A stretch of 64,000 nt of DNA from Peromyscus leucopus (GCF_004664715.2 NC_051068.1:133023327-133087326), one strand, 5' to 3'; shown: positions 41,738-55,785, counted from the first letter of the stretch. Translations and numbers: made by a program. Notes: a model not told the origin generated them from the sequence alone.

Positions 41738-43127
41738 GAATTTTGGAGAGCTCTGTACTGTTGTCCAACTTACTGGTTCAATAAATTATTCAGAGGGCAT
41801 GATTTCCCTTGTGACTTTATTACTTTGGATAATATTTTCATGAAGGGAAAGCAAGAAGGGTGGGTGAGGGGGGGTGCTATCTACAACTACATCCACCACC
41901 TTAAATGTTTATATTGGCAGATGGGCATCCATAGAAGCAAAGGAAACCTAGGAGGATGTCTGTCTGTGGTATACTCTAAAGGTCTGTACAACACTCCTTA
42001 TTGACTGGGGGGTGGGGGGGGAGTGGAGAGAGAGGAGGGATAGTCAGGACATCTCTTGAGGAAACTTTATCTTTCAAAGTCCATCAAAGGAAATCTCTAG
42101 CTCATGTCCACAAACATCAGAGAATCTCAGTCATTCTCATGAAGTGAGGGACAGACACCCAGATCGTCCCAACTGTACTTAAATGGCTGGGAGAGAGCAA
42201 GGAGGAAGTTGACTCTGTGACTCACTGGTAGCTAGCAGTGATTTTAAAATATGTACCTGCTGATGGAGTGTGGGACCTGAACAGCTTACAAAACACCACC
42301 AGCCACAGTCTCCAGCCTGGCTACCACAGTCCCTGCTCAGGAGCACAAAGAGAGCATCCAGAGTTTGCAAGTATATTTCAAAGCATTTATCTGACTTAAT
42401 CCTCGAATTTCTCAGTGCATGGGTGAGAAAACAGATCTTTACAGATGTTAAACCATCAACTCACACTGCAAATAATAAGAGAACCTAAGGCTAGGGCTGC
42501 TTCACACAACCAGCTTGGCCTATTCTTTCTTACTCTGTTCCAAATACAAATTACAAGAACAAGAAATCATCTGTGCTCTCTAGGCAGACATCAGAAAAGG
42601 GAAAGCAGCAGATGAAACGTTGGAGCCAGGACTTAAGCTTCGTGTCATTGGAATTGCTACTCCAAGCAGTCTCCACCGAGTGACTGCCTTGGCCTATTGA
42701 AATGTCGACTGCTGGAGGGAAGAAACATGTGCATCCGACTCATTCGATATTATCTTAAAGAAACCCTTCTGGGGCAGCTTCTGCAACCGTCAGCAAGTAA
42801 TGTGAATTGAAAAGTATGAACCAAATCACTGACTTCCTGAATGAAATTTATCTGAGTTTAGTCTTAGTAAGCAAAGCAGGAAGTCATAGAGTCTTTTTCT
42901 AAGTATTAAAAATTCACTATCTTAGACTCAGAAAGGCAGATATCGTGTTTTCACTCATTTATGGTTCCTAGAAAAAAACAACAAAAAAAAAAAAAAAAAA
43001 AAAAAAAACGTGTCCATATATGTACACAAAAGTAGAAGCAAAACTATCTAGGAGGAACTAGTGGTGGAAGTTAGTAGGGAGGGATCTGCTCAGAGCACAA
43101 TATATACTCACATGAAAATGTCCTTAT

Positions 43128-43205
43128 TGCTGGGGGTAAAACTCAGTGGTAGAGCGTTTGTCCACCATGTATGAAGCCCTAGGTTCAATCTCTAGCACGA
43201 AAAAA
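43128..43205 (+). mobile_element. ID-type SINE (right copy)
   Basis: 'attgctgggggtaaaactcag', 'tggtagagcgtttgtccacc', 'cctaggttcaatctctagc' followed by an A-rich tail. It mirrors 29402-29478. The internal A and B promoter boxes are visible. Confidence 0.82.
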
Positions 43206-43697
43206 GGAAGGAAGGAAAAGTTAACCCATACACTTCCCCTGATGTCAACTCTCCCAGGGCAAAAACAAACAATGTGAAAATCCAACACAACATGTCTCCT
43301 TCCCAAATCACAATCCCATAATAATGGCACCTAATGAAAATGACCTGAAAGAACTTCCAGGCAAAGAATTCAAAAGAACACTTATCAGTATGCTTAAGCA
43401 ACTCAGAGAAGACATGAGCATATGCAAACAAAAACAGAGAAGAGTGAAATAAGAAGAGCCAATTAAAAATATGAAAATAGAACTCAGCAAAGAGAACTGC
43501 TAAAGAAAACCCAAACTGAAATGATGCTGAAAATGAAAAACTCTCTAGGTCAAATAAAAGTCTCACTGGCAGGCCTCACTAGTAGAACAGAACACATGGG
43601 AAACAGAGGCTGGAAGAGAAGGTAAAGGAACTGGGTCACTCAGTAAAGGTCAGTGATAAACTTAGATGTGCGCACACGCGCGCATGTGTGTGTGTGT

Positions 43698-43738
<41 letters not shown>

Positions 43739-43898
43739 TGTGTGTGTGTGTGTGTGTCTGTGTGTGTCTGTGTGTACATGCAGAGCACGAGAGCTCTGGA
43801 CACCATAAAAGGACCTAATCTTTGGGTTATGGGTGTAGAGGGAGATTGCCATAGCAAAAGCACAGAGGAAAAATTTCCAAACCTGAAAAAAGAAATGA

Positions 43899-44329
43899 TG
43901 TTACAGGGAGTCCACCAACAACAACCGCTCAGACATAGTTTATAGCCAACTGAAGGTCTTTATTCCAGCTAGCTGGGACTACACTCAGGTACTTAGGACC
44001 TAAGTGTAGTCCCAAGTGTCCAAATCACTTTTAAGTCAAAAACCACATCTTGGCCTCTCACTCCACAGTTTCAATGGGACTTTGCAAAAGCAAGCAGTTT
44101 AGCAGAAGCTGAGATAAATGGTCGGTTGGAGGGAATTCCACATAGGCAAGCAGTTTAAACAGAAGCTAGGGTAAGCTAGCCAGCGGATCTTGACCTCAGG
44201 TTCCTAGAATAGAGTTTGGTAATTTTCCATGGGATTCTTCATCAAGGAGATCAAATTCTAGCTAAACCTGAAATGGCCTCAGCAAGAATCCAAAATGGAG
44301 GATCCTCTGCACTGTCTTGCCTTGCCACA
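43899..44329 (-). mobile_element. Solo LTR, class I ERV-like (right copy)
   Basis: Mirror of 28278-28715 in reverse orientation, including the hairpin and AATAAA. It is a few bases shorter from small deletions (for example 'caaatcacttttaag' against 'caaatcacaaggttttttt' in the reverse left copy). Confidence 0.78.
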
Positions 44330-44424
44330 ATTATCTAAGTACAAAAGATCTACAAATAGGTAGGACCAGAAATTAAACTTCCAGCGACATAGCATAGTTA
44401 AAACATTAAAAATAAAGGGAAATA

Positions 44425-44575
44425 GGCTGGGCAGTGGTGGCGCATGCCTTTAATCCCAGCACTTGGGAGGCAGAGCCAGGCGGATCTCTGTGAGTTCGAG
44501 ACCAGCCTGTTCTACAGAGTGAGGTCCAGGACAGGCACCAAAACTACACAGAGAAACCCTGTCTTGAAAAATCAA
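44425..44575 (+). mobile_element. B1 SINE (right copy)
   Basis: Mirror of 28028-28182: 'ggctgggcagtggtggcgc', 'tttaatcccagcacttggg' and 'acaggcaccaaaactacac'. Confidence 0.92.
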
Positions 44576-45304
44576 AAAAAAATTAATTAATTAAAAAATA
44601 TATATGGAAATAAAGGCATTAAAACTGCAGGAAAGAAAGGCAGGCCCTCTGCTGTCCTCTGTGGGTGCTAGACATGCTCATGGTCCACAAACATGCAGAC
44701 AAAATACCGCACACATAAAATATTGTTTTATATATATTTGAGGAAAACTAAAATCTTTCCATGACTAAAAGAGATGAAGTTATGGTCACTAAACTAGCTT
44801 TACAGAGGCTACTGGGAGGAACACCTGCCTCTGAAGAGGACAAACACACCTGAACTAAATAAACAACTCCAGAACCAGAGATCAAAAGAGTTCAAGGAAA
44901 TGGCATAAAAACAACAAAGCAACAGAAATCAATGTATCCTAAGTTTGTGGCAACCACATCAGCCTATAAGTCCTTCTGACTTCACCTAATGCTGTTATAT
45001 TTGAAGATTTTGTACTCCCCCAATCATCGATAATCCAGTGTCTTCCACACAAATGCCCAAAAAAATTCTCAACACCCTTCCATTCTCTCTATTTGCCTTC
45101 TTAGTTTCATTTGACTTTTACAGAGGACCTCACCATTAGCCTGTCTGAAAAACGGTTGTACTTCCCCAAAGTACACTATATATACAAAGAAAATCTGTTT
45201 TCTCTAACCTTGTAGTGGAACTCATCTAGGCAGAACTTTGGAGCTTCCTTGGGTTGCCCATTTCCATCAACTAACAAATTAAATCTATTCTCATGGCTGA
45301 CTGT

Positions 45305-45485
45305 CTTTCTTTAAAACATTTTTTTTGAAAGATTTATCACATAGTGTTCTACATGCAGGTGTGCCTGCATGCCAGGAGAGGCACCAGATCTCATTATAGA
45401 TGGTTGTGAGCCACCATGTGGTTGCTGGGAATTGAACTCTTGAAGATCAGACAGTGCTCTTAACCCCTGAGCCATCTCTCTAGCC
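45305..45485 (-). mobile_element. B2 SINE (right copy)
   Basis: Mirror of 27116-27300, with the same internal sequence and A/T-rich tail. Confidence 0.92.
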
Positions 45486-46440
45486 TCCAATGGCCATCTT
45501 TCTAATGATTCAGAGCCTTGGCACTGGTTGAAAATGCTCCCATCTGCCCCATCTGGCATCCTTTGCTCCTGAAGTCTGCCTTAGATGTCCTTTCTCCAGT
45601 GAGTGGTCACAGTAATAGATGCGATGCCTGGATATGGTGTATCTTGCAGGTTAGACCATGTGCTCTGGGAGACAGTGCTGTCTTGTTCCTAACTGTGGCT
45701 CTGCAGTCTAGTCCCACAGAGGACACGTAAGCATGTATTCAGTGATGATTACCCATTCCTTCCTTTCCATCTCTCTTCCTCCAGCCTGTCCATCACAGTC
45801 ATTCCTCTTATGTGATCTGAAGACAAATCTCAACACTTATCTTCCTATTTTTCACAGGATCATTTCTCAAGTAAGTTTCCATTTTATATTACTCTGAGAA
45901 GGAAAAAAAGTTAGGCTAGAGCAGCAAGATATCTCCCTGCATTAAGGCACTTGTCTCCAGACATGGCTACCCAAGTTCATTCACTGGGGGTCCAATGTGC
46001 TAGAAAAGAGAACAGATTCCTGTAAGTTATCCTTTGATGTCTACCCATGTGCTGTGGCAGGTACACACCACTCACCCACATACTCAAGCACACTGAATGA
46101 GTGAATGAATGAATGAATGAATGAATAATGTGATGTCATGAAAAATGTTAAATTAGGCTAATGATAGTTTTCTCTAAAAATATATTGAGAAATAGCCAAG
46201 CTCCTTCTGATGCTATCAGGTAGGCCCTGGAACTCTTCTGTCAAACATAATTTTGTAATACATTACCTTCAAATAAGGCCAACCCATAACAGAGATGGGT
46301 CAGTAGAGAAACAAAACAACTCCATAATCATGTCTGGACATGGAGCCCCTTTATCAAGTAGTCCACAGCCTCTGTCTCTTTGAGAGCAGGTTTATTGCGA
46401 TTTCCATTCACAAGACTAACCTCAGTTTCTTTTCTTTTCT

Positions 46441-46578
46441 TTTTTTTTTTTTTTCCGAGACAGGGTTTCTCTGTGTAGCTTTGCACCTTCCCTGGAACTC
46501 ACTCTGTAGCCCAGGCTGGCCTCGAACTCACAGAGATCTGCTTGGCTCTGCCTCCCGAGTGCTGGATTAAAGCCCGGC
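46441..46578 (-). mobile_element. B1 SINE (right copy)
   Basis: Mirror of 26014-26160. It has the same shortened left end ('ggattaaagcccggcc'), showing that the deletion predates the duplication. Confidence 0.9.
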
Positions 46579-47054
46579 CTAAACTCATTTTCTAACAACA
46601 GCCAATCCTACACACAAACCCTCCCCCAAGCACTTCACATGAGTCAGAATCATACAACAGACCTTTGTGTAAAGCTGTCATACTGAACTGCCCAGACAGT
46701 TGCCTATGGTCTGCTTTTTCCTCACTGCCAGAGTAATAACCTGGGTTTACTCAATCCAAGTGTCTTTCTGTTGGCTACAGAGATTTGGTAACATTTTGCC
46801 CTCTATACAGGTAAACTGCAAAACACATTTCTGCAACTGCTTATGAAATTGGGACTTCAGGAATGATGAGAGCAGGTCACATGGATACCTCAAGGTAAAA
46901 GGATGCAAAAAGATTGCTTTGGACCTAAGAAGAAAACTGAGATAACCATTTTACTATCTGACAAAATAGACTTTAAATCAAAAACTAATCAGAAGAGATA
47001 AAGAAGGGATACTACATACTCATCAAAGATGGCTTACCAAGATGGCACTTCAAT

Positions 47055-48070
47055 TCTTTTTATTTATTTTTACTTTTTGTTTATGTTTTTCTTTTTTTAT
47101 TTTATAATTTAATTTAATTTTACATATCAGCCACGGATTCCCTTGTCCTCCCCCCTCCCACACCCCTGCCTTCCCCCAGCCCACCCCCATTCCCATCTCC
47201 TCCAGGGCAAAGACTCCCCTGGGGATTGAGTTCAACCTGGTAGATTCAGTCCAGGCAGGTCCAGTCCCCTCCTCCCAAGCAGAGCAAAGTGTCCCTGATA
47301 AGCCCCAGGTTCCAAATTGCAGCCAGCTCATGCACTGAGCACAGGTCCTGGTCCCACTGCCTGGATGCCTCCCAAACAGTTCAAGCTAATCAACTGTCTC
47401 ACCTATTCAGAGGGCCTGATCAAGCTGGGGTCTCCTCAGCTATTGTTCATAGTTCATGTGTTTCCATTGTTTGGCTATTTGTCCCTGTGCTTTTTCCAAT
47501 CTTGGTCTCAACAATTCTCCCTCATACAAACCCTCCTCTTTCTCGCCGATTGGACTCCTGGAGCTCCACCTGGGCCTGGCCGTGTATCTCTGCATCCGGT
47601 TCCCTCAGTCATTGGATGAGATTTCTAACATGACAATTAGGGTGTTTGGCCATCCTATCACCAGAGTAGGTCAGCTCAGCTTTCTCTCAACCATTGCAGT
47701 AGTCTATTGTGGAGGTATCTTTGTGAATTTCTGTGGACCTCTCTAGCACTTTGCTTCTTCCTATTCTCATGTGGTCTTCATTTATCATGGTCTCCTATTC
47801 CTTCTTCTCCCTCTCTGTTCTTGATCCAGCTGTGATCTCCAGTTCCCCAAGCTCTCTTCCCTCGAACCCTCAACCTTCATTACCCCACTAATGTCCAGGT
47901 TGTTCATGTAGATCTCATCCACTTCTCTGTCATTGGGCGATCCCTGTGTCTTTCTTAGGTCCTGTTTTCTAGTAGCCTCCCTGGAGTTGTGAGTAGCAGT
48001 CTAGTCATTTTGTTTTTACATCTAGTATCCTCCTATGAGTGAGTACATACCATGTTTGTTTTTCTGAGTC
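47055..48070 (-). mobile_element. Younger L1 inside the old L1 (right copy)
   Basis: Mirror of 24514-25540, flanked by tggcacttcaat at 47043-47054 and 48071-48082. The duplication is preserved perfectly in both arms. Confidence 0.9.
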
Positions 48071-51000
48071 TGGCACTTCAATGCTTAACATCTATGCCCC
48101 AAACACAAGGGTACCCAAGTTCATTTTTATGAACTACTACAGCTTAAATCACATATTCAACCCTCACACACTGATAGTGAGAGACCTCAATACCTCACTC
48201 TCACCATTGACAGGTCATCCAGACAAAAACTGACAGAAATGCTGGAGCTAACGGACGTTATAAAGCAAGTGGACCAAACAGATATCTACAGAACATTTCA
48301 CCCAAACACAAAAGAATACACCTTCCTCTCTGCACCTTATAGAACTTTCTCCAAAATTGACCAATATACTCAGACACAAAGCAAATCTAACAGATACAAG
48401 AAAACTGAAATATCCCCTGCATCTTAACAGATCACCATAGATTAAGCTGGATGTCAACAGCAACAGACACATCAGAATGCTTGCAAACTCATATGAACTG
48501 AACAACTCTCTAACTGGCTGAAAAAGGGTCCAGAAAGAAAGAAAGAAATTAAAAAACTTTCCAGAATTGAATAAAAATGAATGCACAACATATCCCAACT
48601 AATGAGACAAAATAAAAGTGATTCTAAGAAAAGAGTTTATAGTACTAAGTGCCTACAGGGAAAAAAAAAAAAAAACTGGAGCGATCTCATGCTGGTAACT
48701 TAACAGCACCCTTGAAAGCTTTAAGACAAAAAGAAGAAACTTCACCCAAGAGGCATAGACAGCAGGAAATAATCAAACTCAGTGCTAAAATCAATAAAAT
48801 AGAAACAACAAAAATAGTAAAAAGAATCAATGAAACCAAGAGTTCATTCTTCAAGAAAATCTGAAAGATTGACAAACCCTTATCAAAATTCACTAAAAGG
48901 TGGAGAGAGAAAATCCAAATTAACAAAATGAAAAGGGAACATAACAACACACCAAGGAAATCCTGAGATCTTAAGGACATACTTTAAAAATCTGTACTCC
49001 ACCACAAGAGAAAAATCTAAAGGAAATGGATAATTTTCTTGATGCACACCACCTGCCAAAGCTAAATCAAGATTTAAACAACTGAAACAGGGCTACAAGC
49101 CTAGAGAAATAGAAACAGTAATCAAAAGGCTACCAAACAAAAAAAGAGCCCCAAACCAGATGCTTTTAGCCCGGAATTCTACCAGAATATCAAAGAAGAC
49201 GTAATGCCAGTACTCCTCAAATTATTCCACAGAATAGAAACAGAAGGAACATTGCCCAATTTTTTTTATGAGGCTACAGTTACCCTGATACCTAAACCAC
49301 ATAAAGATCCAACAAAGAATTACAGACCAATTTCCCTTATGAACGTAGATGTAAAAACTCTCAATAAAATACTTGCAAATTGAATCCAAGAACACATCAA
49401 AAACATCATCCACCATGATCAAGTAGGCTTTATCCCAGAGATACCAGGATGGTTCAATATACAAAATCATAAATATAATCCATCATATAAACAAATTAAA
49501 AGACAAATCATCTCTCATTAGATGCAGAAAAAAAGGCCTTTGAAAAAATCCAACACCCCTTTGTGGTAAATGTTCTGAAGAGATTAGGGATACGAGGAAC
49601 ATACCTAAACATAATAAAGGCAATTAACAGCAAGCCAATTACCAACATCAAATTAAATGGAGAGAAACTCAAAATAATCCCACTAAAATCAGGAACAAGA
49701 CAAGACTATCCACTCTCCCCATATCTCTTCAGTATAGTACTTGAAGTTTTAGCTGGAGCAGTAAGAGAACAATAGAGATCAAAAAGATACAAATTAGAAA
49801 GGAAAAAGTCAAAGTATCTTTATTTGCAGATGATATGAGCATATACAAAAGTGACCCTAAAAATTCCACCAGGGAACTCCTACAGCTGATAAACACTTTC
49901 AGAAAAGTGGCTGTTTACAAGATTAACTAAAAAAAATCTATAGCCTTCATATATAAAAACAACAAACAGACTGAGAAAGAAATCAGGGAAATAACACCTT
50001 TTACAATAGCCTCAAATAATATAAAATATCTTGGGGTAACTCTAACCAAGCAAGTGAAAGACTTGTATGATGAAACGTTAAGACTCTGAAGAAGATATCA
50101 AAAGATGGAAAGATACCCCATGCTCATGGATCAATAAGATTATTATAAAATCCTACAGATTCAATGCAATCTCCATCAAAATTCTAACACAATTCTTTAG
50201 AGATCTTGAAAGGACAATTTTCAGCTTCATGTGGAAATATAAAAAAACTCCTGACAGCTAAAATAATCCTGCATAATAAAAGAACTGTTGGAGGTATCAC
50301 CATACCCAACTTCAAATTGTGTATACAGAACTATATAGTAATAAAAACAGAATAGTATTGGCACAAAAGCAGACATGTTGATCAATGGAATTAAATTGAA
50401 GACACAGACATAGATCCACACACCTATGAACACCTGATTTTTTTTATAAAGAAGCCAGAAATACTCACTGGGAAAAAAGTGTGCCTCAACAATTGATCCT
50501 GGTCAAATGTGTGTCTGCACATAGAAGAATGCAAACAGATCCATACCTATCACCCTGCACAAAATTCAATTCCAAATGGATCAAAGACCTCAACAGAAAA
50601 CCAGATACAATGAACCTGATAGAAGAGAAAGTGGGGACAGCTGTGAATTCATTGGCACAGGAAAAAAACTTCCTGAACAGAACAGCATTGGCCTGGGTGT
50701 GAAAATCAACAATTAATAAAAAGACCTCAAGAAACTGAGAAGCTTCTGTAAGGCAAGGTACACCATCGTTTGAACAAAGTAGCATCCTATGAAGTGGGAA
50801 AATATTTTTACCAACTACACATTTGATAGAGGGCTAATATCCAAAATATAAAAAGAACTTTAAAAACTAGAGCTCAAGAAGACAAATAACTCAATTAAAA
50901 ATGGCATACAGTTCTAAACAGAGAATTCTCAAAAGAGTTGAGAAACACTTAAAGAAATATTCGACACCCTTAGTCAACAGGGAAATACAACTCCAAACTA

Positions 51001-51192
51001 CTTTGAGATTTCGTCTTACACCCATCAGAATGGCTAAGATCAATAAAAAAATGACAGCTTGTGCTGGTGAGGATGTGGAGTAAGGGAACACTCATCCATT
51101 GCTGGTGGGAGTACAAACTTGTACCGCCACTATGGAAATTAGTGTGGAGGTCCCTCGGGAAGATGGAATATATCTATTATACCATTCTTGGG

Positions 51193-51577
51193 TGTAGCTA
51201 GAGTTTTCCTGCCTTGCCCACAGTCAGGACAAATCTTTGTCACCCACCAGTCCCACAGCCGCTCAGACCCAACCAAGTAAACACAGAGACTTATATTGCT
51301 TACAAACTGTATGGCCCGTGGCAGGCTTCTTGCTAATTGTTCTTATAGCTTAATCCATTTCCATAAATCTATACCTTGCCATGTGGCTCATGGCTTACTG
51401 GCATCTTCACATGCTGCTTGTCCTGGCGGCAGCTGGCAGTGACTCCTTCTGCCTTCCTGTTCTTTCTTTTCTCCTCTCTGTTAGTCCTGCCTATACTTCC
51501 TGCCTAGCCACTGGCCAGTCAGTGTTTTATTTATTGACCAATCAGAGCAACACATTTGCCATACAGAACATCCCACA
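51193..51577 (-). mobile_element. Solo LTR 385 bp (right copy)
   Basis: Mirror of 21000-21384 with flanks cttggg at 51187-51192 and 51578-51583. The length is identical to the left copy. Confidence 0.85.
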
Positions 51578-51829
51578 CTTGGGCATATACTCAAAGGATG
51601 CTTTGTCCTACCACAGAGACACGTGCTCAACTATGTTCATAGCAGCTTTATTCATAATAGCCAGAAACTGGAAATAACTTAGATGTCCTTCAACAAATGA
51701 ATGGATAAAGAAAACACTATACATTTACATAATGTACTTTACTCAGCTGTTTAAAAAAAAAAAAGGGAAATCATGAAATTTACAGGTAAATGAATAGAAC
51801 TAGGAAAATGAGGAGGTCCCTGCAAGTGT

Positions 51830-52465
51830 CATATGGGAGGCAAACCCCAAGAAGAGATAAGAATGAAAACCCGGTGTAGATTGACATCATCAACTTGGAT
51901 CAGACTTCAGGGAGTCTAATGCTAGGTAGTTCATTGTCAGCATATTTAAAACACAGTATAGTTTGGGAAAAGGTTTCCAGGCAACTATCAGTCTAATCAA
52001 TTCCAGGTGCACAATAAAGCTTAAAGTGTGACTACCTAGAAACTTTTTTACACGGTACATGTGACCATGAGGGTGGATTCTATACCTAAAAGGCCTAGTA
52101 TCTAGTATCTAGTATGGTCTCTGACCAATAGCATAGAGGTCAGCAGGCCATAGAGCACATGTTAACACCTCCACTAAGGATAGGTAATGGTCTAGGGTGG
52201 GAAGAGTCTGGAATAATCAATCTGTGGAATTTGGATGATGTTGGATTCTATAGTAAAAGGTAGGTGAAGTCTGCCTCCACAGATAGCAAAAAAAGTCACC
52301 AGGTCATTAACAAAATCTGCTCTCAGCTTTCTGGATGGAATATAGGTATTTGATTTGTATCTCCTCCATTAAGGAGACACCCCTGCATAATTAATATTCC
52401 TGTTCTCTTTGTGCTTCTCTGTGAGTACAAGGACCTCTGTGCTGCCAACAGAAAAATTCATCCTG
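51830..52465. mobile_element. Unidentified insertion in L1 (right copy)
   Basis: Mirror of 20108-20745. It contains the same 'agtatctagt' tandem (about 52100-52112) and is not assigned to a family. Confidence 0.5.
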
Positions 52466-52471
52466 AATGAG

Positions 52472-52794
52472 TGTGGGAGACCCACTCCCACTTTTACCCC
52501 AGGGTACTCTTGAGAAGGGAGGAGGGAAAATATTTGGATAGAAGAATAGAGGGGAGAGAGACAGTTAGAAACACAGGATAGCTCCAGACGGCCTGGATAC
52601 AGAACTTTATTCAGAAGGGCTTTTTATAACAATGCCAAAGGGTAAGAGAAAAGACCTCCCCCTTGCTAGACACAGCCAAGTGTAGACACTTCCAAACACC
52701 TGGTACCCAGGCCCATGGTCAAATCATCCTCTTATGCAGCCCTGCTGGTAAAGCAAGCTCAGATCTCACTAGGAAACCTCTGTGGGCTCCCACA
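52472..52794 (-). mobile_element. Solo LTR 323 bp (right copy)
   Basis: Mirror of 19779-20101, flanked by aatgag and agtgag. The single mismatch between flanks is the same as on the left. Confidence 0.87.
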
Positions 52795-53353
52795 AGTGAG
52801 GTAACCCAGACCCACTCAGAAAGACAAATATGGTATGTATTCACTTACATGTGGATACTGGCTGTTAAGTCAATGATAACCAAGCTACAATCCATAGAAC
52901 CACAGAGGTTAGGTATAGAGTAAGGACTAAGAGTGGGGGCAAATAGCCCTCTCTAGGAAAGACAAATAGGACAAATAGTTACAGATGGATGAGGAAGGGA
53001 CTAGAATGGGAGGACCAAGTAGGGGAGGGAATGAAGAGGAAGATGAGGGAAGGAATATGGGAGAGACAGCTGAAATTAAGGGAACTTGGGAGGTAGTATG
53101 GAAACCTAATACAGTAGAAGTTTTCTAAAATAGATGTCATATATGAAGGTGTTCTAAATGAAATTGTAACATAAATGGGGAGACAGAGCCCCAGATGAAC
53201 ATCTCTTCTTACCAAAGAAGCTTCCAGTACTGGGATTGGGTTACATATTGAGTTGTTAGCCAAAGGTGGTCTTATGGGAACCCCCAAACAACTCAGGCTA
53301 TTGCCAAGACAAAACTGATGGCAAAGCCCCACTGCTGAAGACACAACCATTGA

Positions 53354-53570
53354 CTTACCTGTCTCATACATACATACTGTGTGTCCAAGGCACAATGCAA
53401 GAACCAACCAATATCTGATCTTAGGCCCAGGGCTGGCAGCGCATGACTTTAATACCAGCACTATGGGAGGACAGCCAGCCAGAGAGGATCACTCTGTGAG
53501 TTCAAGCCAAGCCCTGGTCACAGATGACTCCAGGACTAAGCCAAGAAAGAGAAACTTTTAGGTCTGAAAA
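53354..53570. other. Indel-riddled patch, probable faulty gap fill or collapsed join
   Basis: Compared with the reverse of the left arm, about 907 bases (left 18313-19219) are missing at 53353. The next ~215 bases align only with many scattered single-base insertions. The B1 in this patch (about 53428-53565) reads 'actatgggaggacagccagcc' and 'aagccaagccctggtcacag', where the left copy has normal B1 text. Flanking sequence on both sides is nearly identical between arms. This error pattern resembles uncorrected long-read consensus. Confidence 0.75.
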
Positions 53571-54180
53571 AACAAAAAAAAAATCTTATGTTTTTAATTT
53601 TTCTTTTATATATATATATAAATGTGTGTGTTTTTCCTTTCCCCCTTTTACCCTACAAATCCTTTGCAAATATATATATTACGGCTTCCAGTTCAGTTGT
53701 TTTTATGGGATTCCCGAGTATGTGAACAAGTGGTTCTCTTCTACTAGATCAGTTTCATGCTCCATTTCTTGGGTTCTTTTCCTTCTGTTTGTTTTGTCCT
53801 ACTCTGGTTATTAGTTTTTGTTTTATCTTAATTTATTTTATTATTATCTTTTAGAAGTCTGTTTTCTAATGGGAGACAGAAGGGGTGGATCTGAATGGGA
53901 ACGGGGAGGAACTGAGAATGGAGGGAGGAAAACTCTAATCAGGATGTATTATGTGAGAAAAAAAACTATTCCCAATAAAAGGGGGAAAAAATCAAACAGT
54001 ATTGGCAATATTAACTTTATAACATGGGCCTCCTTAAAATTGTGAGATAAAATTATGTTCACCCTTTTGAGTGTTTTCAGCCTGAGGTAAACTGGAAAAT
54101 AAAAAAGAAGGGGAAAACTAGAGGTCACAATGACGCTTGCCAAGAACCTTGTGCAGAAGTAATCTTATTACTCTAAGTAT

Positions 54181-54459
54181 GTGAGAATTTTGAGTACTGA
54201 GTTGGCTCTGAGCCTTCTTTCTGGAGATAGGCAAATACTGGAAGTACACACCAATGACCTCAAAAACACAATAAACAAAGAGCTAGCACTCCCGTGGGTG
54301 GAGAAAGAACTTACTTCAATCTTAATTGAAGAGTTAACATTTGCTGAAGTACAAGAAGTTCCACCAGGAAATAAATATTTGTTTATTAAAGATGTTTGTT
54401 GTTTAGATGCTTATTTAAGCCCAAAGCTGTTTAATACAGGAATTATTTGGCATTTTTAA
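54181..54459 (+). pseudogene. Unidentified open frame (right copy)
   Basis: Mirror of the frame at 17228-17551, with 92 identical codons after the ATG and stop at the same place. A one-base deletion in the T-run upstream ('gtatgtgagaattt' against 'catacttagagt/catgttgag' context on the left) removes the longer 5' extension seen in the other arm, so the extension is not constrained. Confidence 0.3.
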
Positions 54460-55194
54460 AATGCATTCATCAGCTAATTATCTGGTCACAACACCTAGTG
54501 TGAAGGATTTCATTAGGCAGATATTGACCTTGGCTTTCACCCTGAGGCTAGCTCAAGGGTTGGATCTCATAGGCAGGGCTGCAAACACACCAGGCTCACT
54601 CTTCCAGAGAATCATAAAAAATAATGGTTCTTTACCTTAATTACTTAGGACTTTCTTTCTGGCCAAGATTACTTACCCACAAATAAATATTATTTTAAAA
54701 CACCAGCTTGAAACTGATCTGTCCTGGGGGAGAACAGATTGCCAATCCTAAGTGGTTCAAATGTCTTTTGAAATTGTCTACCTAGTTTCAAAAGTCAAGT
54801 GAAGGGGAATGTTAGCTCCTTCTTGGGTCATGGATCAGGGAAGAGCCCAAGAGAATAATGTGTTCACTGATTCTGTTTTAACTGTGTATTCTTTCAGGTG
54901 AATGACTGCTAAAATAACCACTGAGCTTATACACATTTCTGTAGTAGTGAGCAAACTTTTAATGTTTAACATGTAGAAGTTAATACAAATCATACAGGTT
55001 TTTACAAAGTGACTTCATCCCTACAATCAACACAGAAATGAGGAGGTCAAACTTTGCTAGAATCCCATTCTACCCCTCCATACATCCTTCTCCTAGGCAA
55101 CTTTCAGCATCATAGATGACTTGCGCCTAGGTCGTAGCTTTATGTAAATGAAATCATGCTTTTGCTTCTTGCTTTTCAACAAAGGGATGCATTT

Positions 55195-55335
55195 AGCTGG
55201 GTGGTGATGGCACATATCTTAAATCCCAGCACTTGAGGCATAGGCACTTGGATCTACGAGTTCGAGGCTAGCCTGGTTTATAGAGCAAGTTCTAGGACGG
55301 CCAGAGCTGCATAAAGAAACCTTGTCTCAAAAAGT
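55195..55335 (+). mobile_element. B1 SINE (right copy)
   Basis: Mirror of 16348-16493, followed by a short (GA)13 at 55354-55378 in place of the (CT)27 of the left arm. Confidence 0.82.
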
Positions 55336-55639
55336 AAGCAAGCAAGCAAACAAGAGAGAGAGAGAGAGAGAGAGAGAATAATGAGTTCAAATTGTGTTCA
55401 TTTGTAAGAATATGCAACACTTTGGTTTTCTGTTCTATTACTGATAACATTTGAGTTGTTTCCAGTTTGGGTCTAGTATGAATCATGCACATACATATAC
55501 ATGACTTGAAGTTTAAAAAAAAATGGTTTTAACAAGAAAACAGCTGGCAGATAAATTGTTTTTCATTATTTTCCTATTACAACTATGAAGCTATTGTAGA
55601 CAGATGTTGAAGCATAACTTTCTATAATTCTGTGCCTGC

Positions 55640-55785
55640 AACAGGCATGGTGGTGCATGTCTTTAAAGCCTGCATTTGAGAGGCAGGCAGATCTCTGTGG
55701 TTTCAAGTCCATCCTGGTCTACATAATCAGTTCCAGGTGAGCCAGGTCTACATAGAGAGACCCTGCCTCAAACAAACAAAACAGT
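55640..55785 (+). mobile_element. B1 SINE (right copy)
   Basis: Mirror of 15885-16018, old and diverged. Confidence 0.8.

Larger units (their letters stand above)
46890..53995 (+). mobile_element. Old L1 with nested insertions (right copy)
   Basis: Mirror of 17697-25720. Reverse transcriptase blocks lie at about 49563-49860 (FADD near 49835), the endonuclease part at about 48090-48420 and the C-terminal part at about 50900-51720. The 3' end AATAAA is at about 53974. ORF2 is broken in the same way. About 0.9 kb of the 3' UTR is missing at 53353. Confidence 0.87.
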
